Assembly: GCF_000002995.4 (NCBI RefSeq)
Contig: NW_025062477.1
Location: 10,698,649-10,762,648 of the forward strand
Reading direction: 5' to 3'
Length of the DNA stretch: 64,000 bases
Source of the DNA: Brugia malayi
Lineage: Eukaryota; Nematoda; Chromadorea; Rhabditida; Onchocercidae
Shown here: positions 15,206 to 29,318 of the stretch, piece after piece
Position numbering within the stretch: position 1 is the stretch's first letter
Layout of the letters: each line of letters opens with the position of its first letter
The notes under the pieces: generated by a model
What the model saw: the letters and a program-made list of their open reading frames with translations, nothing else
The model's database searches: none
Told to the model about the DNA's origin: nothing
Position numbers and translations under genes: made by a program

Positions 15206-15240
15206 TAATTGATTGATTGATTGATTGACTGATTCATTGA
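15206..15240. repeat. (TTGA)n tetranucleotide repeat
   Basis: Imperfect TTGA units (with TTGAC and TTCATTGA variants) lying directly beyond the receptor stop codon, in its 3' UTR on the minus strand. Confidence 0.8.
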
Positions 15241-18200
15241 TTATCTTTCCAAATGCTTATTATCCAACGGTGGAGGTGAATGAGGAGGTGGACGAGGAAA
15301 ATGCATTTCATCATAAACAATTCCGGAATCGGTTAGATTCGGCATCGAACAACAAAACATCATTGTTTCCTTGTTGCTATTACCGTATAGTTTAGGTGCA
15401 TCACGAGGAGGTAGCCGTATAATGCCATCATTTTCAACTGATCCAGCATCGTACCAAGTTCTGAAAAATTTTTTATACGCAAAAATAATACATAAAATGA
15501 ATTAAAAGTAAATAAACGTAAAAAATCCCATTCATTTCTTCTCATTTACCTACACTTACTAGAATTATATAATTGGCATAAAATCTGGATGATAAATAAA
15601 ATTAGTTTTAAACAATAACTTCTGCTAGTAAAAAATTATTTACGATATTCATAATTTAGACTCATTATAAAGATGCTAATATATCCATTTATTTGAAAAT
15701 TGAAAAATTTATGCTTACAATGATTGACTGGAAGGAGTATTGCATGGATAATTCATACAATTATTAGTTGTGACAGGAACACTTGTCTTTACACTATCAT
15801 TTTTTCGTTTGATAAAACCATTCTGCTAAAGTTTCAAACAAACTGTGAAAATGAACATTCAATAATAAAAGTTCAAGAACATGTCCGAAAAATGCATATC
15901 AATCTACTCGTCATTCTTTATAACTAACAAAGCTTTCTATAATTCAAATAAATTCAACATCTAATGATCACAACTTTTTATATTCGATAGAGATATGGAC
16001 CAACTTAGTTGACTTAACAGAAAGATTATCAGAAATGCTTTTGCATAAAATACTAAACAAAAAAAAAAAGTGATAAACTTAGCAAATAATACCTGATAAA
16101 GTGACTGTACCGAAGTTGACCGTGGACAAATAATACTGCTATAAGAAGTTGCTTCATTCAATGATTCCATATTACTTGTTGTACTTCTTCGTGTAATATC
16201 TGATAAAACAGCTAATTTCGACAAAAAACGTGGCATCATAATGCCAATCTCAAAATTACTCACTGACATACGACCTGCCATTAGGTAGCATGTCTTTGTT
16301 GATGCAGAATTTAGTCCTAATCTGGAAAAATAAAAACAAGTAAATAAATCGACCATGGATCATAAAAATAAACTATGAATCTATTAAAAAAAGAAAATGA
16401 TAGGAGAGAATGATGAATATGGAATGAATTGTACAACCAGAGAAATAACTATTTTCTTACATTCGTTTTTTAGATGGTAAACTTCCAGTCCATTGATCAG
16501 CAGTATCACAAGCTGTTTGCATCCATTTCGAATTTAACAATTTGTAATTTGATCTTTTTACTATTGTTGCAAGTGGCTCATTTCGTTGGCTTATATTTCT
16601 CGCCTTTTTTCTGCAAGATATTTGGCTCTGAAAAAAAAAAAAATAAATAAATAAATAAAAACACACATGCAATGTTGATAATACCTGTTTTGTGGCTCTC
16701 TCCTTTTTTTTTTTTTTTTAATGGCATTTATATTATCCTAAGATACCAACCTACGGCAATTGATTTTATCAAGCAACAGCAATAAGTAAGCATGACGTGA
16801 CTTAGCTTTAAGCAAACCTTGTCCTCATGATGTCGAGGAAGTACTGTACCCCTTAATCAACCGAACTTCAATCCACAGATGGAGTAAAGAATAATAAGGT
16901 GCACCGTTTAGCTTCATCCAAGAGATTCCAGAGTAAACAATGCTTCAATGCTACCACGTGACCTGCAGAAACGACTGACCCCGCAACTCTGGTGACAGGC
17001 GAATGGCAATAAAACACAAATTCATTAGCAACATCTAATGAAGCGTGCATATTAATTTAATTATAATATTTGCATGCAAATACATGCATGAAAAATATAT
17101 TTGAAGGCAAACCTTAACGGTTGATTCATCTGATAAACCATTAAACAAGAAGCACTCCTTGAATCGATGCAACTGCTTCTTATCATTTAACAATCTAAGA
17201 ATAAGTTTTTTTATGAACAAAAAAGAAGAGACGTTAAAAAGCCTATCAAATTGCAAAAAAAAAAAAAAAAAATCATAGAAATAAATTTATCAGCTGGTGA
17301 TCTATAATATGAATTTTGATAAGCGGCATTATCACTAAATTAATGTTTATGACAAAATATCATCAAATTTTCAGTGATCCTGAGATCAAATTTCCAATAA
17401 AAAAAAAAAGCAATGCTCACCAGAAAAAAGGTCAGAATTTTGATGTCAAATTCTCATATAAACCACCAAATGCCTTACTTCAGATATTTATCTTGACCAC
17501 TTGGCAAAGCACCTTGTTCACCACCTTTTGTATCCAAATAAACTGCTTCTGCTTCATTTAATAGATTATTTCGCGCATTCAACTGATTATGCATCAACGG
17601 ATCATTCAGGGTACTCCTTGCTGAGTTACCAACTAAATCACTTCGTCGTCGTGTAATCAATGATTCCATTTCATACTGCAAGAAATAAAACAATCCAATT
17701 ATAATATATCAAATAAATGAGCACTTGTTTTCTTCCTTCATCAACTTTGATATTTTAGGATCCTTTTATTTTTGATATGGAACAAATTAATATTTTCATT
17801 GTCTTTTTTAAAAATGTCTTTTGGCATTTTTTATTCATTATGTCAAAAATGCACAACTTTTTCTGGTAGCTACGGTAACGATAATAACATTAAACAAGAA
17901 CGAAATAAACATTTGATAGAATGTAACTAAACAAATTTTAAACTATGATATAATAACCTTAAATTGACTTAAATTAAGAATAATTCCGGAAAAAATTTTT
18001 TTTTTTTTTTTTTTTGCTGGGAATAATGGAATAATAATACTTTAACATATATAAAAAAAAGAAAAAAAAAATGCCTTACATTTGTAATATTAGTGCGTGA
18101 TGTATTTGTTCCTCTATTAGCTGTATTTGTACTGATATTCATTTCAAGTTTGCGCCGTTTTAATCTACAAATATATAGGATCATTTAACATAAGGGATGA

Positions 18201-21200
18201 CATATCTTACGTATATTATCACATTCCTCAAATCATCGTAAAATTTCTTAACACAACCTACTCTACTGTATGTATTAGATTCAAATTTTAATACAAATAC
18301 AGAAAATTATCAATGTTTTAATTATTTTAAACTTCGTTTCTTAAATTAAACTAAGAAAACTTCCACTACGCGATGAAATGTAGACATAAGTGAGTCGGGA
18401 AATTCCTACTCTGATTGAATAACTTAAGTATTGCGAAAATTTTAAAGGAAAGTACTTCTCATTTTTTCAAAAACCTCTAAAGAAGAAAAAAAAAAAAACC
18501 TTAGATGAGCGCAGATACCACCGAAACACAATGTCAGCAAACCCACTATTAAAACAATCAAAATTAAAATCCCTTCTCGACTTGATTTTGGCAATATCTT
18601 TGGTCTTTTAACATCTATTCTACCAGGTTTACTGATCTGCGATGGTGCAAACAAATACGGAGAGGAACGTTGCCCCAAATCACCGGTACTTGAACGTGCT
18701 GCCACTTGAAATGTGTACAACATATTAGGTTGTAGTGTTATAATACAGCTTGTTGTACTGATTCCATCAACTGAAAATGTTTATTAATAAAAAAAAAAAA
18801 AAATTTAGCATTACCTACTATATCTACCCGTTCACTCATCTAACTTATATAATAATTAAGACATATATTTCATGCAATCACAAAATCAATACAATAATAA
18901 TATCAGTACATGATAAAGTTAGAAAAAGAAACAAATAGATACCAATGATATCTTTTACAGATGCCACAGAAGTTGATGATGACTGGACCTGTATCACGTA
19001 ACCCACAGGTGTACTCCAACGTGGATTTGGATGAATTGGATTCCAAGATACTCGGACAGCTGTTGCATTCAATTCCTCATACAATAATCCTGATGGTGCA
19101 GGAATTTGTCCTACTGCAATATGCTATGAATAGCAAATACTTTGCCCAAAAAAAAAAAAAAAAAAAAAAAAATTTTTTTTAAAATCTTTTAATTTATCAT
19201 TAATCTTTATGACTAATTTAAATTGATATCAAAATAACTTACGAATAGGAGTAGTACAGTTGAACCAAGAACCTTCAACACCACCCATTTTATTCCTAGG
19301 TTCTATCATTATTCGATATGTTGTATTCGATCGAAGACTTGGTAAATCTGCGAACGCTTCATCCCTGTAATATTGTAAACTTTTTTTTTTTATTATGTTT
19401 CATTAAACAAACATTTCTTACTAATCATCAAATAACTTTTAAAATTATAAATGCAATTTAAAGCAGCTTTGAATCTATAAAACTATCTCTATTATGCTTT
19501 TATCAATAAAATCATAATATAAATTTTATCGTCTAGTTTTTACTTATTTGAATAAAAAAATAAGAATGAACTTACGTAATAACTAATCTGTCATCTTCAG
19601 ATAAAATACTATCACTCAACGTATAATGCACAACGAATTCATCAGCACTATGATCGTCTACTGGCCAATCCCATGTTACACGCATTGCATCACCGAATTC
19701 GTATGATGGCTCACAACGGCATCTTTCTTTTCCTTCTTTTGAAAATTAACATTATTTTAATTAAATTCATATTTTGAAGTGTATATATCATTCAGGAATT
19801 GGATATGCTTCAAACAATAAATTTATTAATATATTATATTACTTAAGATATTAGCATAATTTTGCATTGAAGATTATGTAGTAAATAACTCTACCGTTAT
19901 CAACATTATCATTAAACTTACGATGATGGCATAATACTGCTCTCGGTAGACCACTAGTACCCGAACGACTATTAAATATATCAACAAACACTGTTGATGA
20001 TAAACGATATATGCGACAAAAATCAGGACCATAAAAAAGACCATCATATAGACGACTACAAAATTGATATGTTCGTGACTGAAACTGTTAACAATTCATT
20101 GGTATTATTTAAAAATTTAACTATGAATTCAAAAAAAAACATTACAAATAGCATAGAGTATCTGGGAAAGCAATTTTAATGCAATCAAATGAAATCCACT
20201 GTAATATTAATTAAACTGCAAAATGTAATTAAAGCATTGCACTAGAAAATATATAGCTCTTAATTTTATATAGTTTTGCCCAAAAATTAATACCTTTGAA
20301 GAACAAAAAAGAATTTTATTTTCTATTGCTATTAAAAAGAATTTCCTAATTTCTATTAGCTATTCGTTTCTCAGGGCAATCATTCATCATAATAAAAATC
20401 CATCACTGAGTATTTACTATGCTATTTCTATACATGCACATTTCTTTTTTCACTCTCGAGTTAAACTTTACTGAAAAGAATTTTAATTAAGCAGTAATTT
20501 GCACAATAAGTAGGAAAGGAAAAAAGGAAGGAGAAAGATGAAAATGTTTACTGTATCAAAATTTTCAGTTAAATTCATAGCGCCATTGATGAATAATCCT
20601 TCTTCTGCTTTTTCTCTTAACGGTATTACATCAGAACGAGCATAACGGATAAGAACTGCTTGATTTTTTGTATCTTGTGAAGTGAAATTTGAAATTTTAT
20701 GTGCTACATCCCAGTGAATGACGATTGATGTGTCAACCTGAAAAAAAAAAAAAAAAGATAATAATGAGAAAGAAATAATTGATTTAAAAAAAAAAAAAAG
20801 ATGAGAAAAAAGAATGCGAGATCGTCTCCACTAATTTAGGGTACAAGAAAGTTTTTAAAAAAGAATAGAATATCATCACATAAAAGAGATACTTTTTTAT
20901 TTTTCTTAAATTTGGAAAAAAAAATCTCGAATATAAGTCAAAATTGAATCGAATTAGCCAGATGAGAATATAAATACGGTTATAACCTGTTCGATATCAA
21001 TAGGTAAAGACTCAATATCGGAATGAAAATTTTTGTTTACAGGCTCCACCATATGGCCAATAAAAGTGAAATTTGAATTTGATTTTAAGTACACATCAGA
21101 TGGTAGACCACGGCGCGTTACTGGAATAACTCGAAAACGATATACCATTTCTGATTTTATACCTATAATAAATTCTTCTTTATTCTTCGTTTAAAATGAA

Positions 21201-24200
21201 AGAATTCAAATGACATTTTTCTCTTATTTATGAATTAACATATTAAATATCATAAATGTAAATTCTTAATTGAATTTATGATAAAACTATTATCATTTTT
21301 TAGTATAGACAGGTATTATCTTAATATTAAGATGTTAATTTGAGCAGAAGAAATTGCTGAATTTTGAAAGATAAATTAATATTCTATTTCTCAATTGGAT
21401 TTTTTTCTGTCTAACTCTAACTCTGACTCTGGTTGGCTTCAGATAGATCAACTGAGAATTTGTATCATAGTAAGGTAATTTCGGCTTTCATCTCGACATT
21501 CGTCTAAAGCTTATCAAATTCATTCATTTCTTATTAATGCAAAATGTTAAAAATCTTAAAGACACACAAAATTGACATTCAAAATCAAATACCATTTAAA
21601 AGGCAAACTGTTGAGTTGGGCAAAATATTCTTCCTTTTTACTTCATGCAGTGCTTCAGAATCTTTGTAATATTCGACCACATATCTAAAATTTATACATA
21701 TCTATCGAAAGTATATAAATCTACAACTTCTACCATAAAGCTCATATGTGATTACCTTCATTAAATGATGCTATTATATGCTTTATGAATTTCCAATCTC
21801 AAAAAGAAACTTTTATGAATGTTAAAAAATTTTTTCAACAATAATTAAAAAGAAAAAAAAAAAAAATATTATGGAATTTTTAAATTCAACGAAAGTGTAT
21901 TAGTTACTTTTGTATAAAGCCATTTGTTATATCAATCGATGGATGCTGCCATGAAATTTCCAATGTCTCTTCACTTAATCTACTAAATGTAAGCTCCATA
22001 GCCTTCTTTGATACTAAAAGTAAACTGTTTATATTATAGATTTAATATAAATAATCTTATCTCATAGATTCTTCATGAAAATTCTATAATTTTTGCAATT
22101 ATGCACAGTCAATTTTAAAAGTAATTGGAAAATCATCATAAATAGTTTGAAAACAGGCATAATTGTGAATTATCTTTGAATATTTTCAATTAAAAATATT
22201 TGAAATATTTTTTTTTTTTTTTTTATAAAATAGAGAAAGATTATTATGACTAAGCCTTCAACTTCTCAATACTCTATTAGTGCTTGCTTTTAAACATTAC
22301 ATAAATATGGATGATTAAATGAAAAAATTATTAGTACACTGATGATCTTTCTCTATTTTGTATAAAAAAAAAAAAAAAAAAACATCTCAAATATTTTTAA
22401 TTGAAAATGTCTAAAGAAAATTCACAAAAAAAAAATTTCTTTAATTTTAATAAAATGCACCTCCATCCCATGATAAAGCTGTCACATGTTCTGAAAGCGG
22501 TGTAATTTTTCCAACTGCATTTGTTTTAAAAAGTGACATTTGAAAAGTGTAATTCTGTCGAGGTAAAAATATGTAATTCGATGAACAACATTTAGCAATA
22601 CACCAATTATCAGGTGTACAATGGACATTACGCAATGGTACATTATTTGCACTACCACCTTAAAAATTAATAATTTCATTCAATTTATGAAAATTTATTA
22701 TCTATATGAACGGTAACTCCTAAAGTTAAACATTACATTTATTCTAAAATGTGATAATATATGATACTGATGAATTGAAATAAATGCAAGATGATAAACA
22801 GTTGAAATCTTATTAGACATCAAAATACAGGAATATTTTCAGAATAACTACCAAACAAAAGATTAACTTATTAATGCATCTTTTATATGAGATTTTTTCA
22901 AATTAAAAAAAAAAAAAAACTCACCATCTGATAAATAATAATTCAATAGAAATATCGTATGATCAGCTTCCAGATAATCCATTGTTTGTGGCAAATGCCA
23001 TTTTAAGTTAAATTGTGCACTAAAATAACAAATTTCTTGTTGAAATAAACGATTAACTATTATGTTGCAATCAATAAAAATCTTAATCTAAAACAATAAC
23101 ATAAAATCTTATTAAAACACCATTTATTATCACATATATCAAACAAAGCATCATTATTATCGCTTATTGATTGATTGCGAATATTGAATTATCTGTTTTT
23201 TTAAACTAAATGATTATAATTAATTGATCGCAGTGTTTTGCTTATGTCCGCTAAATCTTGCTGTATATTTTATCTGTTTTTAATCGAATATCTGCTTGGA
23301 AGACAACTTTGATGATTAAAAATGAAATATAAATATGTGTAAAAATGATAATAAAAACATTGAATAAGAAAAAATAGCAATAACAAAAATTCTACTTCGT
23401 ATGATCAACGGTAACTTCAAGATTTGTTATCACTGAATCAATTTCAGCTTCAACTATCAAACCGATGAATGTACTTCGTTCACCAATAGCATTACTTGCA
23501 ATGCACTGATATAATCCCTAAAATTATTTCCTTATAAGAAATATGGAGTAATAATAAATGATAAATGATAAAAACAATGCCAATCAGATAGAAGTAATGA
23601 ATTAAATAAAATTACCTGATCAGTTTGCTGCACACTTGAAAAGAGCAAATCTTTGGTAAATCTAACCATACTTATACCCATTTCATTGACAGCAATTTCT
23701 GATACGAAACCTTCCACAGGTAGTAACTGAATAAACATTAATTAATTTAATGACGATATGATTAATTTTCATCTCTTTAATTCATGACTTTTTCCTGAAT
23801 ATATAGGAAATATTCATGACTTTTCTTCTACTGTAATTAAAGTAAAATAATATTCCATTATAAATGATTACTACATACAAATGATAATTGAAATATATGA
23901 CATATAATTCTTCTTGAAGCATCTTTATATCTTTTCTAAATTTCAGAGTTTTCATAAGAAAGACATAAGGCTGAATACTATTTTTTTTCTAAATATCTCA
24001 TTATAGTATTGAAATAAATAACTTAGACAAATAGAATATAACCTGTTTTTTTATTTGTTGCTCCCACGAATCTTTTTTTCTATTTATCTTTTAGATTATC
24101 TACTGATATGATAAGATAGTATAGTTGAAAAAGATTTATTCAACAATGTGAAAATTGATACAGGCTATAACAGAGTTATTGATAGGAAAACTAAATCAGT

Positions 24201-27200
24201 TCATATAAGATGGCCGTTTTTTTTTTTTTTTCATTTATAAATTGTATGTGATGTATAAGATTACTTTTAATAAATTATAAAATTAAATCAAATTTGATTA
24301 TTTACATAAAAGGTATAAAGAAGCCTTTATTTAATTTACATAAATTTAATCAAAAAGTATAAAAAAGATGCTCTCATTTATAATGCTATCATTTGTTAAT
24401 CAAATAGCAACTACTCAATTACTTCTATCGTTTCAATTTTACACAATTACCAATTGTGTAAAATTATTACATCTGTTCCTCAAGAATTGAAAAAAAGAAT
24501 GTGTATGCAGAAGAAAGTAATTCATGCAGAAAAGGATAAAGAATTAGATAAGAGAGCTGATAATAATGAGAAGAGATCAATGAAAGCTGCAGAAAATGAT
24601 AATATTAAAGTTGCAAAGCAAATAGAAAAAGATGAAAATAAAAAAATGAAAAAACATGAAGGACGATCACATGTTTTCTTTGATATTATCATTAATGGAA
24701 ATGCATCAGGACGTATTATAATGGAACTATTTGATGATATAGTACCAAAAACAGCTGAAAATTTTCGATGCTTATGTACAGGTGAAAAAGGAATGGGTAA
24801 ACTTGGAAAGCCACTTCATTATAAAAATTGCAAATTTCATCGAGTTATTCCAGAATTCATGTGTCAAGGAGGTGATTTTACGAATGGTGATGGAACTGGT
24901 GGTGAATCAATATATGGTGAAACATTTCCAGATGAAAATTTCATTGAGAAGCATACTGGACCAGGAATTCTATCAATGGCAAATGCAGGTCCAAATACAA
25001 ACGGTTCACAATTTTTTCTCTGTACCAATAAAACAGATTGGTTAGATGGTAAACATGTAGTATTTGGGAAAGTAATCGAAGGAATGGAGGTAGTAAAGAA
25101 GATTGAAGCTGTTGGCTCAGAAGATGGTAAAACTTCACAAGAGGTAGTAATTGTAAATTGTGGTGAATTATGAGGAAAAGTTGACATTATCGATAAGAAA
25201 AAAAAAAAAGCTCAAAATAACTTCATCATTTATGAAAATTGATAATTTTGTAATTTTTCTTTCATTTCTTTTCTCAATAATTATCAACTAACACTAAAAA
25301 TATAATAAAATTTAATATAATTATCTAATGCAGTAATTGATTCCAATAAGTTTGCAGCAATTTTTCTGACAATGAATTCCAAATTTCGTCAGTAAATTTT
25401 ACAAACAAGAAACAGTATCCATATTGTATTATCTCAATTTACTAATTTTTGCTTTATTTAAAAAAAAAAAAAATTTTGCAATTTCATTTTTAAATGAATA
25501 CTGCAGAAATATACAAATATTCTAACATCGTTAAAATATGAAAAACAGTGAAGAATAAAGAACGAAGAATAAAATGTTTTTTTATCGTAATTACAATGGA
25601 ATTATTTTATGCTTAGCAACTTTTAAAATAGCATATAATTTACTCAGTTAATCATTCAAAAAATCATATCATATCAAACGGCCATAAAATGCACTTGAAA
25701 AATTCAAAAATAACCTTTGCTCTTCCAAATGGTACTACTTTTTTGCCATCTTTGTACCAATTTATTTGAAATGATGTATCATGTGGTTCAACAGATCCCG
25801 AACAACGAAGTCGAACTGTCATCCCAAGCATACCTGTGATCCTTTGCACCGTACGTTTGGTCATCAAAATTGGTGCCACTAAATTTTATGCAATTAACAT
25901 CCAATTCTACATTCCAACAAAAACAATTTTCTTTTTTTTTCTTTTTTTTATAAAAAACTACAGCACAAAATTAAATTTCAAATTAGGTCATCGATTTATT
26001 TTACAGTTATGATTGAAATGTTTGATTGCTATATAAATAATTTATTCTGAATTTATTATAATTTAATATATTATAATGATAATGTTGTCTATGTTATATT
26101 TTGTACATTTGTGTATTTGTATAGAGTAAAGATATAACGCGTTCATTTTAGTTGTTTTAATGATGAAAAAATTTATGCGCATTTATCAAATAACCTTGAA
26201 CTGTGATAAATGTTGAAATTGTTTGTCGAACTGTTTTCCCAACGGTAACACAAGTATACCTGCCATTATCTTGAGTATTGGCTGAATGAATTACCATTGC
26301 ACTACGTGTTTTCACATCATCCTTTTGATATTCTGCAATAAAATCAACAAAATGAAAAAAAAAAAAGAAACTATAAATAAATATGCCAATCATGAGACAT
26401 TCCCAAATCTACAAATGTTACATTACCCCCTTTTCATCCCTTTTTTTTACTCTTTTCAACATTGAAATTTAAATAAAACGTCCTTTTTCAATGATTCAGT
26501 TAAACAAAAATGAAATTCAAAATATTTAGCATCTATGATACAAAAATTTGAATTATTTTAACGGCTTTATACATACATACAAACAGAATTAAAAAAAAAA
26601 AAATTCTTTAAATAAAAAAAAAAAAGAGAAATTCTTTAAATTCTCGTGGAACTTTTTAAACAGAACTATTATTATTGCAAACAATAACATTGCACTATTA
26701 GCGCAACAAAGATTATCCACCAAATTGATGCAATAATATTTTAATGAATAGCATATTTCACTTATTGGACTTGCTTAGAATGAACTTAATAAGAATCAAA
26801 CATCGATTTTCTCGTTTCTTACTAAAAAGTTAGCTTCGACTAAACTAACCATTTCATAAAATTTTTACTATTAATTTTTAGTTCTTCAAATATAGTGAAA
26901 ATCAAATAGAGAACATACTTCGAATAGGTTGTCCATATTCATTTACAACATGCCACGATGAAGTTGAATGTGGATCATCCAAAAGACATTCCAATATAAC
27001 ACTTTCACCAATAGGAACTAACAATTCTGACGGAAGGTCGGTTAACATCACTGAACTTTCAGTTGCATGCTTATCTGAAAGAATCGAAAGTATTTGAGTG
27101 TCGCATTTTTTAGACTTATAATATAAAAGATACTTGAATATTTAGAATAAAATTTTTTCTATATGTCTATTCCACTATTATGAAACGTCACTCCCTTTAA

Positions 27201-29285
27201 TAGTAAATTTTCTAGTAAATTTTAGTTTTTCTAGTAAATTTCTAGTAAATTAGTAAATTTTCTAAAAAAATTTAAAATCAGAAAATCAAGGAAAGTCCGA
27301 TCAATCATTGTCCTCGTATTCTTCCTCTTCCTTTTCCTCCTTACCTCTTCTTCTTTATAAAATTAGGAAAAAAAAAGTTAAAAAATTTATCAAGGACAAA
27401 TGCAAGCAAAACTAATTTATCATTCTACAACAACTTATTACGATTAGAGTAAAAATGATTATCAATCAGAAATGAATAAACAGAGTGATACAAACCGTCG
27501 CCAAAAATAACAGTTATGACTGCTCTATCACTAAATATACTTCCACTACGACAACGATATTGGCCGCTATCATTCAGATCTACTCCTATTGAATGCAATA
27601 CGGATTGATGATCAGTGGTATATCTATAAAAATCAATTTTGAAATGAATAAAATACTCTAAAGAAGACATAAAAGAAATTAAATTCAAACATTGAAGATT
27701 AACAGCCGCAAAGAATTTCACTGTTTCACTGTTTAAAATTCATTCTTGGTATGTTTTCGAGCTAAATTAACATAATGTATCAAAAAACGGATGATAAGAC
27801 TAATAAATAAAGCTAATAAAATTGATGAAAAGGTAGTTTTAAATTCATCAAAAAAAAAAAAAAAAAAGAATACATCAATTACTCACATATGAATATTATT
27901 ATCTTTATTTGCCTCAACTAAAATTTGCGTATCATTTTGATACCAAATAATTTGTTCAGGAAATGAACCACTTGTTGCACATTCCAATCGGAAAACCGAA
28001 CCATTTGATACTGTTAAGCTAAAAAAAGAAGTTAAAGTGAATTCGATTATCATCGTTTTAGCACTAAATAATAATATTATTAATTTCATAAGCAAATTAA
28101 ATGATTAAAATTGACAGTAGCCAATTCTCTATTTCCATCTATATTTTACTGTTCACAGAATATTAACACTATTGTTATTATTATTAATCTATTGTCAACA
28201 GGTAAAAAGTTTGCATCTTTTGACGAAAATTAACACATTATCATTAAGGAAATATAATCACAATATTCAATTAATTATACGTTATACTTTATTCTGATAA
28301 AGATAATTATGTTAAATAAACAAAATTCATCATAATTTTCAAATAAATACTGATAATACTTTTTTTCCAAATAAATATGTAATTTTCGTAATTTTCAAAT
28401 AAATACTGATAAATAAATACTTTTTCTAAAAAAAAAAAAAAAAAAAGTTAATAACGCAATCAAAAAAAAAATTACTTTTTTGGATGAAGAGTAAAATGAA
28501 TTGGTATGGCACGCTTCACAATGAGCGCATTACTTAGCACCTTCCCTGGAGGCATTTCAGCTGAACGTTTTATTCGATTATTTAAAAGATAACTATCTAG
28601 AAGATCAGTTGATACTATTGCAACATCAGCTACACATCGATATAATCCCTGCAAAAAATGAAAATTATATATACATATACTTAAAAAAAAAAAAAATTTA
28701 ATATAAATAAGCAGTGAAAAATTTCTGCAAAACGATATCGTTTTACAAAAAGCTTTGTAGTTTGTTTTTATATAGTAGAAAGTATGAATGAATTTTTTTC
28801 AACGAATGTTCTTTTATCTAAAATTTTACCATTTATTGCTAAAAACAGAAAAAACAAATTTAAACTTTGTTTTATATTAAAGAAATGAGAATACACATAA
28901 TAATGCTACTAAATTCAAGAAACTGCTACTCACTAAATTTTGGCTATTCAATATTAAAACCGATGAATTAGTTGTAGTGATAAATTCGTTATCTTTCCAC
29001 CATATCACATCCATATCTTCACCTAATCCAAGTAAACTAGCTCGACATGTTACAGTTAATTCGTCTTGTGGTTGTAATTCGATTACATATATTTGAGCCG
29101 ATTCTGTCGTAAATAATTTGGTCACACTGTTATGAATAATAATAAATGTAAAGAGTACAAATTGTCCGCTATAGTATTGTTGAGGTTGATCGTTTGATGT
29201 GCTACAAAAATTAATTCATTCATAAATTAAAAATTTTTTTTTAGAATTAAGTTGCTATCTTAATTGTATGGAAATGTTTTAAATT

Positions 29286-29318
<33 letters not shown>

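Larger units (their letters stand above)
9778..15240. other. intergenic region between convergent genes
   Basis: No supported gene. It contains 3' flanking sequence of the GPDH gene (left) and of the minus-strand Ig/FN3 receptor (right). Simple repeats include GA-rich tracts (about 12320-12358 and 14503-14541), a (TA)n run at 14758-14787, scattered TTA/ATT runs (about 11943-12005) and a TTGA repeat (about 15206-15240) directly after the receptor stop codon. The ORF at 10561-10806 is Phe/Leu-rich translation of poly-T DNA. I see no coding-like composition elsewhere in the stretch. Confidence 0.7.

Noticed and set aside
16868..17050. 60-codon minus-strand frame over the receptor tail ([13 protein letters not shown])
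   Set aside because: Its phase does not fit the neighbouring exons; a different frame of the same DNA joins both neighbours in phase 0.
18961..19182. 73-codon plus-strand ORF
   Set aside because: Opposite-strand shadow of the FN3-5 exon of the receptor, running into poly-A.
24864..25187. 107-codon minus-strand ORF
   Set aside because: Antisense shadow of the cyclophilin domain, which is unmistakable on the plus strand.
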